Shown one piece after another: positions 53,923 through 63,800 of a stretch of DNA of 64,000 nt (within the stretch, counting starts at the first letter, position 1; each line of letters begins with the position of its first letter). The DNA lies in assembly GCF_041916735.1 (NCBI RefSeq), contig NZ_JAYRYY010000011.1. One strand, written 5' to 3'. This stretch comes from Zoogloea sp016790385. GTDB lineage: Bacteria > Pseudomonadota > Gammaproteobacteria > Burkholderiales > Rhodocyclaceae. The notes below the pieces were generated by a model. The model saw only the letters and a list, made by a program, of their open reading frames with translations, was not told the DNA's origin and ran no database searches. A program made the position numbers and the translations under genes.

Positions 53923-53979
53923 GGCCATGAACCGGCAGCGCTCATCCCGCCACGCACCAGCCCTGGTCCGCCGACCGCC

Positions 53980-56900
53980 ATGCCCGTCAAAGCGCAACAC
54001 CTGAGCGCCGACAAGCCGGCGAAGATCGGCGCGCCCCACGAACCCGCCGAGGCCAATGCCGATCGGGTGGCGGACTGCCTGACCGCCCCGCCGACCGTTC
54101 AGCCCCTGGCATGCAGCGCCTGCGCTGCCGGTGATGCGCCCTGCCCGGCCTGTGCCACCGGCGCGGCCACCCTGCGCCGCAAGGCACTCACGGGGGCCCC
54201 CGCAAACAGCGACATGCCGCGGGCCGTCGGCCAGGCCCTGGCAGCCCCCGCCGCGGCACTTCCGGACGCCACCCGGCGCCGCTTCGAACTTCGCCTGGGC
54301 ACCGATCTTGGTGCCCTGCGGCTGCACACCGGTGCCGCCGCCGCCCGCGGCGCACGGAGCGTGGGCGCGCGCGCCTTCGCCCTGGGTCAGGACATCGTGT
54401 TCGGCGCTGGCGAGTTCCGCCCCGATACGCAGGAGGGGCAGCATCTGCTGGCCCACGAGGTGGCCCACGTGATGCAGGGCGGCACGGGGGACACGCTCCG
54501 CCGCGCGCCCAAGCCCCCCCCCGATCCGGCCGAGGATGCCGCCGTGGACGAACGGCAGGTCAAGGCGATGGAGCTCGTGCCGGGAAGCACCTTCATCAAC
54601 AACGCCGCCAGCGTTGGGGGCCTGGCGGCATGGCAGACCCGCTACCCCCTCTCCTACGCCGAGATGCACAGCCGCGCCGTGAAGGTGTACGGCGAGGCGG
54701 GCTACGAGCGCCTTCTCGCCGCCGATGCGGACGTGCTGAAGCTGGTGCAGAAGTCGGATGTGCTGATGACGCGCCTGACCGAACTGCGCGACCGCTACTC
54801 GGGCGAGGACGAAGCAGCCCACAAGGTGATCGACGCCTATGGGGGTACGAACTACCTCATCGGCGAGAACGTAAGAGGCTGGTTCGACCTGGATTACGAA
54901 TGGCTGGCCCAACAGTATTCGAGCTATGCCAATTTCGATCTGGGCCTCTTCCAGGCCCTGCTGTCCGAGGATGTGGACACCCTGATCAATCGCGTGGAGG
55001 AGAACGCCGACGCCGCCAAGGCGGACGCCGATGCGGAGAAGGCGTTCAAGGAAGGCTGGATCAAGGACGGCGCGAGCGTGCTGGGCAAGGTGGTCGCCAA
55101 GCGGGACGACATCTTCTTCGACGACGAGATCAGCCTGGAAAGCGTGCTCGACCCGCCCGAAGGCAGCGACAAGGCCGACGAGATGGTGGCCGTGGCACGT
55201 TACGCCGGCCAGATGTCGGCCGTGGTCAAGGTGAATGAGCGCTATTTCGCCTACACCCTATCGGAAGACTTCGATCTGTCGAACGTTTTTTATGGGGAAA
55301 AGCTCGACGCCTATACCCGGGTGGTGCCAGCCGGCCCCCTGGGCGGCGCCGTGGTGGCCCTCACCACGTCCAGCGGCCTGCCCCTCAAGGGCGAGGGCGG
55401 CGGCCGCTTCAAGGGCGGTGACGAGCTCAATAATCCCGAGTCCTACCTGGACACCGACACCGAGATGCTCGCCTCGGGCAAAGCCGACGCCCTGGGGATC
55501 AGCCCGACGGTGATGTTCCGCAGCATGGTGCGCAACCTGGCGCTGGTGAACCTGAAGCAGGCCGAAGCCAATCTGAACGGCATCGAGAAACAGATGATGC
55601 CCGACTTCGGCATCGACCCTGCCGCCGGCGCCGCATTGCAGAAGGACACCGCCCGCCTGCGCGAGCTGACGGTTCAAGTGGCGGGCCTGGCCGTGGAGAT
55701 CGGCGACGGCGAGGCGAGCGAAGAGCAGATAGACCGCCGCGATGCGCTGCTCTCGGAAATGGGCACCATCAACGAGCGCAGCCCGGCGGCCGCGCTGATG
55801 GTCAAGAACAGCCGTAAGCCGGACGACCAGGACCCGGTCGAAGACAGCCAGATCAAGGACACCCTGGCCGATAAACAGAGCGGCGATGCGGCCATGGCCG
55901 CCGTCAACGAGGCGCGCGACCGCAAGGCCAACATCGACAAGGTGCGCCTCGCCCTCTTCGACGACCCCGACTTCGTGCTCGGCCTCGACGTGCTCCACGA
56001 CGCGGTGATGGCCCACTTCTCCGAGACGGACCGCCTGCGCATCAAGGCCGAGCTGGTCTTCAATACCATCGCCTCGGTGGCCGCCACCATCGGCCTGCTC
56101 GGGCTCGATCTGGCCCTGCTGGTGGCGGGCTTCTTCACCGGCGGCCTCACCTGGCCCGGCCTGATGCTCCATGGCGCCGGCACCGCCCTCGGGCTGGCCC
56201 AGGCCGGCCAGCAGATCAAGCACGCCAAGATGGTGTCGGCCATGTCCGAGCTGGACCTGGAAGGCGGTTTCCAGCTCGCCAGCACGGACCAGGCCAAGAG
56301 CGCGCGCAACTGGGCGCTGGTGGGCTCGGCCCTGAGCTTCCTGTCGGTGATCGGGCTGGCCCGCACCGGCGCCAAGCTCCTGGCCGCCACCGAACGCGAA
56401 GCCAACCTGGTGGGGCGCATCGCACGCCAGGCCGGCGTGACCGAAGATGTGATGGAAGGCGCCCTGCGCACCAACTGGCGCGGCATGCCAAACCCCGACA
56501 AGGGCGCCCTGCGCAGCCTGGTGCTGGCCAAGCTGCCCGAACCCCTGGCCAAGCGCTACGGCAACCTCGCCATCGAAGTGCTCAGCGAGGAGGACTGGGC
56601 CCGCCTGTACGGGCCGAAATCACCCTCCCACGCGGCCACCGAGTTCACCCGCAACGCTGCCGGCCAACTGGTGCCGACCCGCATCCTGTTCCGCCGCAAT
56701 GGCAACATCTTCGCCCTCCATGAAGAAGCCATGCACATCGCCCAGGCGGCGGAAAGCCCCGAGATGGCCAAGCGCATCGAGGCGGTGTCGGGGCTTACCA
56801 AGGGCATGTGGGCCGGCAAGAGCCTCCCGGAAAAACTGCAAGCCGTGCGCGGCGTGCTGGAAGTGGAGCTGGACGCCCAGGAGCGCATCCTGGCCCGCGC

Positions 56901-57498
56901 CCAGCAGGTGGGCGACACCGAGACCATGGACGACGCCTTTGCGCAGATGGAGAACCTCTCCATCAAGCTCGCCGAGCTGGACCAATCGGTGGCCAACCCG
57001 GCGTCGCGCCTGCCATCGTGGTTTGACGCCGCCGAGGTGCCGTCGATCTTCGCCAGCCCGCGCCTGCCGCGCAGCCGGGGCAGCTGGAGCGGCGCCCCGG
57101 GCAACTCCATCTGGAAATCCACCAACCCCAAGGTCAAGGCCATCGTCGGCAACAAGGGAGTGCGCTTCAGCAATGGCTACCCGGATTTCCGCGACTACTC
57201 CATCGGCCAGGTGAACATCGGCCAGACCGGCCATGCCGGCGACTTCGCCGAGGCCGACATGAAGTTTGCCGAGGGCATCGCCAACGGCACCCGCAAGCCG
57301 CCGGAAGGCTATGTGAAGGCCGACTTCATGCACAACGGGCAGCCGGTGGCCGCCGGCACCGAACGCTTCCGCCGTGCCGCAGGCTTCACATGGCATCATC
57401 ATCAGGGCGGCAACCAGATGATGCTGGTGCCCACCAAACTCCACGCCAACGTGCCCCACACCGGCGGCGCCTCGGCCGCCCGGGCCGGCGGCCCCTGA
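53980..57498 (+). CDS. DUF4157 eCIS effector 3 with C-terminal WHH nuclease
   Basis: This 1172-residue protein has a CxxC-rich leader (CSACAAGDAPCPAC near 46-59) and a DUF4157 core (RRRFELRLGTDLGALRLHTGAAAARGARS, LLAHEVAHVMQGG near 157). A long helical carrier with hydrophobic hairpins follows (about 690-760, IASVAATIGLLGLDLALLVAGFFTGG). The terminus is FTWHHHQGGNQMMLVPTKLHANVPHTGG (W1136-H1139), the signature of WHH/LHH nucleases of the HNH superfamily. The final domain should cut DNA in the recipient. The next gene is a SUKH-like immunity protein. Confidence 0.88.
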   Translation: MPVKAQHLSADKPAKIGAPHEPAEANADRVADCLTAPPTVQPLACSACAAGDAPCPACATGAATLRRKALTGAPANSDMPRAVGQALAAPAAALPDATRRRFELRLGTDLGALRLHTGAAAARGARSVGARAFALGQDIVFGAGEFRPDTQEGQHLLAHEVAHVMQGGTGDTLRRAPKPPPDPAEDAAVDERQVKAMELVPGSTFINNAASVGGLAAWQTRYPLSYAEMHSRAVKVYGEAGYERLLAADADVLKLVQKSDVLMTRLTELRDRYSGEDEAAHKVIDAYGGTNYLIGENVRGWFDLDYEWLAQQYSSYANFDLGLFQALLSEDVDTLINRVEENADAAKADADAEKAFKEGWIKDGASVLGKVVAKRDDIFFDDEISLESVLDPPEGSDKADEMVAVARYAGQMSAVVKVNERYFAYTLSEDFDLSNVFYGEKLDAYTRVVPAGPLGGAVVALTTSSGLPLKGEGGGRFKGGDELNNPESYLDTDTEMLASGKADALGISPTVMFRSMVRNLALVNLKQAEANLNGIEKQMMPDFGIDPAAGAALQKDTARLRELTVQVAGLAVEIGDGEASEEQIDRRDALLSEMGTINERSPAAALMVKNSRKPDDQDPVEDSQIKDTLADKQSGDAAMAAVNEARDRKANIDKVRLALFDDPDFVLGLDVLHDAVMAHFSETDRLRIKAELVFNTIASVAATIGLLGLDLALLVAGFFTGGLTWPGLMLHGAGTALGLAQAGQQIKHAKMVSAMSELDLEGGFQLASTDQAKSARNWALVGSALSFLSVIGLARTGAKLLAATEREANLVGRIARQAGVTEDVMEGALRTNWRGMPNPDKGALRSLVLAKLPEPLAKRYGNLAIEVLSEEDWARLYGPKSPSHAATEFTRNAAGQLVPTRILFRRNGNIFALHEEAMHIAQAAESPEMAKRIEAVSGLTKGMWAGKSLPEKLQAVRGVLEVELDAQERILARAQQVGDTETMDDAFAQMENLSIKLAELDQSVANPASRLPSWFDAAEVPSIFASPRLPRSRGSWSGAPGNSIWKSTNPKVKAIVGNKGVRFSNGYPDFRDYSIGQVNIGQTGHAGDFAEADMKFAEGIANGTRKPPEGYVKADFMHNGQPVAAGTERFRRAAGFTWHHHQGGNQMMLVPTKLHANVPHTGGASAARAGGP

Positions 57499-57511
57499 AA
57501 GGACACAGCCC

Positions 57512-58129
57512 ATGCCCGGCAACGCCGTCGTCGAAGCCACCCTCGCCCGTTTCGGCTTCTATCCCCTCGCCCCCAAGGCCCCGCGCCCCGCGCCCGACGC
57601 CCTGCGCCAGCAGGCCGCCCGGGCCGGCATCACCCTGCCCGAGGCCTTCATTGCGTTTTCGAGCGAGCACGGTGCGGGCGCCTTCGAACAGCGGGTGGGC
57701 GTGGCCCTGCCTGCCGGCTGCCCCCTGGGGCCGGTCTTCATCGTGGACATCCTCTACGCCGCCGGCGCCCCCGAAGACTGGGACGCCCTGGCCCTGCGCG
57801 ACGACACCTACGACGGCCGCCTGCCCCTCGCCGCCCTCCCCATCGCCACCGACCCGGGCGGCAACCTGCTGCTGCTGACGCCGGAGAGCGGCGCCATCTA
57901 CGCCTGGGACCACGAACACCTGGAACTCGACGAGGCCGCCCTAGACGGCATGGTGGCCGACCTGGCCACCAACGGCGTGCCGGTGGACGAGCACGACATC
58001 GACCAGCTGGTGCTCATGTGGGAAGAACGCCACCCCGGACAGGTGGCCAACCCGACCGGGCATGGCAACCTGTACCGGGTGGCGGAATCGTATGAGGCGC
58101 TGTTGGGGGGGATGCGGGTGGTGGGGTAG
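57512..58129 (+). CDS. SUKH (SMI1/KNR4)-like immunity protein
   Basis: This 205-residue protein has the SMI1/KNR4 fold pattern: a helical start, LPEAFIAFSSEHGAG, then LPLAALPIATDPGGNLLLLTPESGAIYAWDHE. SUKH proteins are the commonest immunity partners of WHH/HNH toxins. It begins 13 bases after the WHH effector, so producer self-protection is the likely role. It converges on the DGR, with 21 bases between the two stop codons. Confidence 0.8.
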   Translation: MPGNAVVEATLARFGFYPLAPKAPRPAPDALRQQAARAGITLPEAFIAFSSEHGAGAFEQRVGVALPAGCPLGPVFIVDILYAAGAPEDWDALALRDDTYDGRLPLAALPIATDPGGNLLLLTPESGAIYAWDHEHLELDEAALDGMVADLATNGVPVDEHDIDQLVLMWEERHPGQVANPTGHGNLYRVAESYEALLGGMRVVG

Positions 58130-58150
58130 CGGCGCGGAAGGCCGGAACCT

Positions 58151-59068
58151 CTAACCTTTTTTGGACTTCCCCTCCCGCCCGCCGGCGTCGCCGCCCGCAG
58201 CCTGGCCGGCGCGCTCCGCTTGCGCCTGCAGGTCCGCGCGCCGCGCCGCCTCCTGCCCTGCCGGGCCTGGCCTTTGACCTGGGGCAAGGCGGAAGCCAAT
58301 GGTGTTGCCGCGGAAGCCTGGCTCGTTCCTGCAGCGGGCGGCAGCGCGGCAGTACTGGCCGTCGTTGATCCACGACCCGCCGCGCAGCACGCGCTCGACG
58401 CCCTCCGGCGGGCCGGACGGGTCGACTTGCGGGCCCTGCGGATAGTTGCCGAACCAGTCGGCACACCACTCCCGCACGTTGCCGTGCATCTCATACAACC
58501 CCCACGGGTTGGGCGGGAGGGATTTGACCGGGACAGTACACGCCCGATACAGGCCTTTCTTGCCACCGGCGTAGGGGAAGTTGCCATCGTAGTTCACCTG
58601 CTCTGACGTGATGTTCTCGCCGAAGGAGAAGGGAGTGGTCGTGCCCGCGCGGCACGCGTTCTCCCACTGGGCTTCGCTGGGCAAACCAGCGTCAAGGCCC
58701 GGCACCAGCGCATCGAGGCGTGCGAAGAAGGTCTGAACGTCGTTCCAGCTCACCTGCTCCACCGGGTTGGCCGGGTAGACCTTGAATCGGCTCGGGTTAT
58801 CGCCCATCACCGCCTGCCACAGGGCCTGGGTGCATGCGGTATCCGCCAGCCAGTAGCCGCGGCTGAGCGTGACTTTGTGCTGGGTTTCGTCGCTGTAGCG
58901 CCCCAGCTCGTCGCGTGGCGAGCCCATCAGAAAAGTCCCCGGCTGAATCCACCGAAAAGTCTGCTTTACCCCGTTCAGGTTAAGCGTCGCCGCCAAGCCC
59001 CACTCGGCGTCTTCTTCCCATTCACTGGCCCAGGGCGGCGGAAAGGGATCGGGCAGCACAAAGCTCAT
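58151..59068 (-). CDS. DGR target protein 1 (formylglycine-enzyme/C-type-lectin fold)
   Basis: This 305-residue protein starts at MSFVLPDPF after GGGAGGTGGC. It fits the SUMF1/EgtB/PvdO family (IQPGTFLMGSP, NPVEQVSWNDVQTFFARL, LPSEAQWENACRAGTTTPFSFG, NPWGLYEMHGNVREWCADWFGNYP, RVLRGGSWINDGQYCRAA). In DGRs this fold serves as a stable scaffold for surface variation, not as an enzyme. The 125-nt variable repeat covers about residues 221-263. A conserved lysine-ending tail of about 42 residues follows and is shared with target 2. It is the last gene of the minus-strand DGR operon. Confidence 0.9.
   Translation of the reverse strand: MSFVLPDPFPPPWASEWEEDAEWGLAATLNLNGVKQTFRWIQPGTFLMGSPRDELGRYSDETQHKVTLSRGYWLADTACTQALWQAVMGDNPSRFKVYPANPVEQVSWNDVQTFFARLDALVPGLDAGLPSEAQWENACRAGTTTPFSFGENITSEQVNYDGNFPYAGGKKGLYRACTVPVKSLPPNPWGLYEMHGNVREWCADWFGNYPQGPQVDPSGPPEGVERVLRGGSWINDGQYCRAAARCRNEPGFRGNTIGFRLAPGQRPGPAGQEAARRADLQAQAERAGQAAGGDAGGREGKSKKG
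58279..58403 (-). repeat. DGR variable repeat VR1
   Basis: This 125-nt stretch in target 1 aligns without gaps to the template at 59223-59347. All 12 differences fall at adenines of the template coding strand, changing eight codons: seven Asn (AAC) codons to Ile, Asp, Tyr, Ala, Cys, Phe and Gly, and one Lys to Glu. One C/G difference lies just outside, at the initiation (IMH) end. Confidence 0.95.
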
Positions 59069-59222
59069 GCCACCTCCCGATAGCGCCGGCCCGGCGGGCT
59101 TTCGGCCGTGCTGCTGCACGGCCTACTCACGCGCCGGGTGGCCTTGGGTTTTTGCCACGGCCCGTGGGGGCGCCGCAGACTGGATGATCGTCTGGTCAAA
59201 GGCGGAGTCTCCTGCTTTTGAG

Positions 59223-59347
59223 CTGGGGCAAGGCGGAAGCCAATGGTGTTGTTGCGGTTGCCTGGCTCGTTCCTGTTGCGGTTGGCAGCGCGGCAGTTCT
59301 GGCCGTTGTTGTTCCACGACCCGCCGCGCAGCACGCGCTTGACGCCC
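59223..59347 (-). repeat. DGR template repeat (TR)
   Basis: This 125-nt non-coding template starts 8 bases after the RT stop. In the VR frame it reads RVLRGGSWNNNGQNCRAANRNRN..., so AAC codons occupy the positions that vary in both targets. AAC templates let adenine mutagenesis reach many residues without making stop codons. The RT should copy its transcript with A-to-N errors and the product replaces VR1 or VR2. A frame across the TR exists but is not a real gene. Bases 59069-59222 hold the TR 3' flank and the target 1 leader. Confidence 0.95.
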
Positions 59348-59354
59348 ATGACGA

Positions 59355-60374
59355 TCACCCGTGCCCATCGTCGTACAGGCAGGGGTGACGGCGCAAGTCT
59401 TCCCGGCGCCACGCGGCGGCATCGGCGGGCAGCGTGGGTGCCAGCACCGCAGCGTAGCCCTGCTGAAGCCGCAGGGCATCCATCTGCCCGCTTGCCCAGG
59501 CACCCTCCCACCCCGCCCGCAAGGCGCGGTAGCTGCGCTGCTTGCGCCGGGTGAGGCGCAAGGTGCCCGGCAGAATGCGGTAGCCGCAGAAGGTGATGCC
59601 GACTCCGCTGCGCTGGATACGCACATCCGGCTTGAGGACCAGCCCTCGCTCGGCGGCCAGCCACGCAGCCAGATCGTCGCGCACGGCCCGCAGCTCGGCG
59701 CGGCTGTCGCACCACCACACGATGTCGTCCATGTAGCGCACGCAGGCCCGCACGGCAGGGTTGGCGAGCAGACGCCGGTCGGCGCCATCCAGATAGAAAT
59801 TGGCAAAGTGCTGGGAGGTGAGCGCACCAATCGGCAGCCCGCAGCCAGGGCTGGCGGCATAGGCGTCGATGATCCGATCGAGCAGCGCGAGAAAGCCCGC
59901 CCCCTTGAAGCGCCGCGCCAGCAGCGCCTTAAGCAGGTCGTGGCGGATCGACGGAAAGTATGCCGCCACATCCACCTGCCCGAACCACGGGTAGCGGCGC
60001 AGGCACTGCTGCACCCGCCGCACCGCCGCGTGGCTGCCGCGCCCGGGTCGGCAGGCAAAGCTGCTGTCGGCAAGGCTACGCTCGAACACGGCTTCGACGC
60101 GGTTGAGGATGGCGTGGTGCAGCACCCGGTCTTCAAAGCAGGCGGCGTGGATAAGCCGCTGCTTGGGGTCGTGGATGAGGAATTCCCTAAACGCCCCCTT
60201 GGGCACCGCGCCGGCCAGGATGCCTGCCGAGAGTCGGCCCAGGCTGCCGTCAAGATCGGCGAGAAAGGCCTGTACGTCGGCGCGGGTGCGTTTGCCCCGG
60301 GCGGCCTTCCAGGTCGCGAGCACCAGGTTGTCGCGGGCGGCGATCTCGTCAAGGCTGACCGGGCTTCGTTTCAT
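59355..60374 (-). CDS. DGR reverse transcriptase
   Basis: This 339-residue RT starts at MKRSPVSLDEIAARDN. Motifs include REFLIHDPKQRLIHAACFEDRVLHHAI, VDVAAYFPSI (134-143), the DGR-diagnostic IGALTSQHFANFYLD (IGxxxSQ at 182-188, instead of the group II intron QGGPLSP) and catalytic YMDD (214-217). There is no maturase or endonuclease domain. It overlaps the HRDC gene by 26 bases and lies immediately before the TR. The family reverse-transcribes TR RNA with error at adenines. Confidence 0.95.
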   Translation of the reverse strand: MKRSPVSLDEIAARDNLVLATWKAARGKRTRADVQAFLADLDGSLGRLSAGILAGAVPKGAFREFLIHDPKQRLIHAACFEDRVLHHAILNRVEAVFERSLADSSFACRPGRGSHAAVRRVQQCLRRYPWFGQVDVAAYFPSIRHDLLKALLARRFKGAGFLALLDRIIDAYAASPGCGLPIGALTSQHFANFYLDGADRRLLANPAVRACVRYMDDIVWWCDSRAELRAVRDDLAAWLAAERGLVLKPDVRIQRSGVGITFCGYRILPGTLRLTRRKQRSYRALRAGWEGAWASGQMDALRLQQGYAAVLAPTLPADAAAWRREDLRRHPCLYDDGHG

Positions 60375-60852
60375 GATCCACTGCGGCAGGCTGTGCCACC
60401 TCCGGCAACAGCCGGGCCAGGGTGGCGAGGAAGACATCGCCAAAGTTAACCACCCGCGCCTCACCCACACCCTCAATGGCGCCCAGCGCCTGGGCCGTGG
60501 CCACCCGGCGCTGCACCATCGCGGCCAGTTGCTCGTTGGTGAAGATCGCGTAGGCGGGCACGCCCTCGCGCTCCGCCAGCTGCTTACGCAGGCGCCGCAG
60601 CTCCGAATACACCGCAAAGTCGGCTTCGCCCAGCACCTCGCGGTAGTCCACCCGATCCCGCTTGCCCTGGGCCGGGAAGGCCGCGGCCGAACCCTCCACC
60701 CAGGTCACGCACACAGCCCAGAAACTGTCAACGCCCCGGTCCACGAAATGCCGCTCGGACGCCACGATGCGGTGCTGGGCGCAGAAGGCGTTGAGGGCAT
60801 CCTGGGCGGCATCGGGATCGAAGGCGGGGATGGTGAGAAAGTGGAATCTCAT
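60349..60852 (-). CDS. HRDC-domain DGR accessory protein
   Basis: This 167-residue protein has an N-terminal alpha/beta domain (MRFHFLTIPAFDPDAAQDALNAFCAQHRIVASERHFV...). A C-terminal HRDC domain follows (VYSELRRLRKQLAEREGVPAYAIFTNEQLAAMVQRR then IEGVGEARVVNFGDVFLATL). HRDC domains bind nucleic acid in RecQ and RNase D. HRDC proteins are one of the known accessory types in DGRs, used in place of the barrel-forming Avd. Its start overlaps the target 2 stop (ATGA) and its end overlaps the RT start. Confidence 0.88.
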   Translation of the reverse strand: MRFHFLTIPAFDPDAAQDALNAFCAQHRIVASERHFVDRGVDSFWAVCVTWVEGSAAAFPAQGKRDRVDYREVLGEADFAVYSELRRLRKQLAEREGVPAYAIFTNEQLAAMVQRRVATAQALGAIEGVGEARVVNFGDVFLATLARLLPEVAQPAAVDHETKPGQP

Positions 60853-63800
60853 GGTTTATTGGTCCTTTTTTTGCTGCCACGTTTCGTGCCCCGCCCGCCG
60901 GCGTCGCCGCCCGCAGCCTGGCCGGCGCGCTCCGCTTGCGCCTGCCCGTCCGCGCGCCGCGCCGCCTCCTGCCCTGCCGGGCCTGGCCTTTGACCTGGGG
61001 CAAGGCGGAAGCCAATGGTGTTGATGCGGTTGCCTGGCCCGTTCCTGAGGCGGTTGGCAGCGCGGCAGTACTGGCCGTCGTCGCCCCACGACCCGCCGCG
61101 CAGCACGCGCTCGACGCCCTCCGGCGGGCCGGATGGGTCAGTCTGCGGACGTTGCGGATAGTCGCCGTACCAGTCGGCGCACCACTCCCACACGTTGCCA
61201 TGCATCTCGTACCCCCCCCACGGATTGGGCGGGAGAGATTTGACCGGGACGGTGCGCGCCCGGTACTCGCCCTTCTCTCCACCGGCGTAGGGGTAGTCGC
61301 CGTTGTAGTTGACCTGCGCCGGGGTGATGTTCTTGCCGAAGGAGAACGGGGTGGTCGTGCCCGCCCGGCAGGCGTTTTCCCACTGGGCTTCGCTGGGCAG
61401 GCCGGCGGCCAAACCAGGCACCAATTCGTTGAGGCGGGCGAGGAAGGTCTGGACGTCGTCCCAGCTCACCCGCTCCACCGGGTTGGCCGGGTCGTCCTTG
61501 AAATGGCTCGGGTTGCCGCCCATCACCGCCTGCCACAGGGCCTGGGCGCACGCGGTATCCGCCAGCCAGTAGCCGCGGGTGAGGGTGACTTCGTGCTGGG
61601 TTTCGTTGTCGGATCGATCCACCTCATCAGGCGGGGAGCCCATCTGGAAGGTGCCGGGGGCAATCCAGCGGCAGCGCTGGGTGACGGTGGAGGATTGCCC
61701 TTGCACATCGAATTCGGCCCAAAACCCCTGCGCATCCGAGCCATAGCGCACGGCCCATGGAGGAACGGGTACTGCCAAGCTCACCAACCCCGTATGAGGC
61801 AAATCCTGAAGATCCCACCACGTACCATGGGGAAGCATCCAACCCGGTGAGGCTTCCCCATAAGCGCGAATCGCTACCAATGCCCCAGGGACGGACTCGC
61901 TTTCTTCTAACGGCCGATTGAGTCGTGCTTTGATTTCCGATTCGTCCGGAGCCATGCTGCCTTTTTGCACTTTGCGCAAACTGACACTCCGGGGGTAAAT
62001 CCATCGCAACTTCCGCCCATCCGGGCAGACGACTTCGAAATCCCCATCGGTAAACCGAACTGAGCGCGCCCACGCTGGCCGCTCGAACGGCTCAATCACC
62101 ACCTCCCGACGTCGCGTAATAATTTTGTAAGCCCGTGCACCCGACAGATGCAAGACCCTACCCGGCATCAGCAACTGCCCGCTGTCCACGTCGCGAGCGT
62201 CAAGGGGTGCAATGCGCATGGGCAACTCATCCTCTAGGTTGCGGATGAGCGCCGAAGGCTCCGGGGATGAAAGCGGAGCCTCCACCAGCTCGAGGCGCAG
62301 CTCCACGCCACCACCCTTGGTTGGCTTGGATGCTGCAAGGAGGTGCAGGGCGAGGGAGTGGGTCTGGTCGGGCTGGATCAACCACGCCAGCCGATCCAGC
62401 CGCAAACCATCAGGCAAGCCAACCCGCCCTTCGCGAATATCGTCGGCGCGGGCCATCGCCCAGGCGGTCTGCAATGCATCGTCGCCCCGCCCCACAGCAC
62501 CGGGCGCCCGCAGACTGAGACCTCCGACGAAATCGCCCAGTGCGGACGACAGCTCCCTCGCCTTGACGCCATCCGGATTAGCGTGGAGGCAGCGGGCGAG
62601 ATCGCTGAGCAGGGCATCGGCGGTCTGGCGATGGGCTTGCAGTGCTGCATCGTCGCCGATGAACTCCGGGCGGCACACTTCACTCGCGAAAATGGCGCGG
62701 ACCAGGGGCGAGCCTTGCGTCAGCTCCGCGAAATGATGGGCAAAAAGCTTTGAAACGAGCGGAGGCTGAGCGGCCGCCAGTTGCAGCAGCTGGGCGCGGG
62801 CGGGTTCAACCGCATCCAGCGCCAGCGCACAACCCGTGCTTACGGTGCAGACACCGCCGTCCTGCCATAGCTCGACTTCCGTACCGATATCGAGGGCGGA
62901 GTCATCAATGGACGCAGCTTGCAGGGCAAAGCGCAGTTGGCGCACCAGTCGCCACGACACATGGCTATTACCGAACAATGCGGCGCGTAGCTGCACCAGC
63001 CCGTTTTGGCTGCGGGTTTGGGCCTGGTCGTTCCGGTTGCTTCGGATGTCGCCACCCAACAGGCTCAAACCGGAGCCTTCGCCCAGCAGCGCGACATCGA
63101 AGACATCCCGCAGTACGTCCGGCAGCAGCCGCACGGGCACCGGCGCCAGCAACAGCGGACGAAGCCCGACGGCACCGAGCTGCCGTGCCACGGCGGCCCA
63201 GCGCCGGGGGAGCCCGGAGTTTGGTCGATAACATCCCGCATCACTCAACACCACCACCGGGCTGCCATCGAAACGCAGGCTCATGCCCAATCCGGGGGCT
63301 TGAAGCCACTCGCCGGGCTCCCCGCCTCGCGTAACCAGCACCTCGATGCGTCGGTCCAGCAGGCGGCGGAGCTGTGCCAGCAGCCAAAGCAGATCGTCGT
63401 AAAAGGGGGTGAGCACCCCGCTCCAATCGAGCACCACCTGCACACATCCGGGCCATTTGCGCCGATCAAGCCGCGGCAAAGGCTGTAGGCTGCGCCCGGT
63501 GGCGATGCGATCAACCGCACGGAGCAGATCGGGGGCAGGCCCCGCCTGATAGGGGCGCAGATAGGCGCTGATAAAGCTCGTGAAACGCTCGGGGCTCACG
63601 AGGGGGGTGTGGGGCAGCGGGATGGCTCCGCGCCCCGAGGACACGTAGCGCTGTGGGTCGAAGCTGGCCGGCTGGGCGGTAAGCCACTCGGGCGCCACGG
63701 GCTGCCGGGGTTCCGGCGACTTGGGGCGGTCTTCTGCCACCCGCCAGAAGATGGGGCCGAATCCGGTCGCGGGGTCTGTCGGGGCATCCTGCGCCTGCGG

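Noticed and set aside
53927..54004. 25-codon frame between DUF4157 effectors 2 and 3
   Set aside because: It overlaps the start of effector 3 without a coupling arrangement and has no recognisable product.
59065..59350. Minus-strand peptide MGVKRVLRGGSWNNNG... as a real gene
   Set aside because: This is translation of the DGR template repeat. The asparagine-rich reading results from AAC codons meant for mutagenesis, and the upstream frame is the wrong frame of the RT gene.
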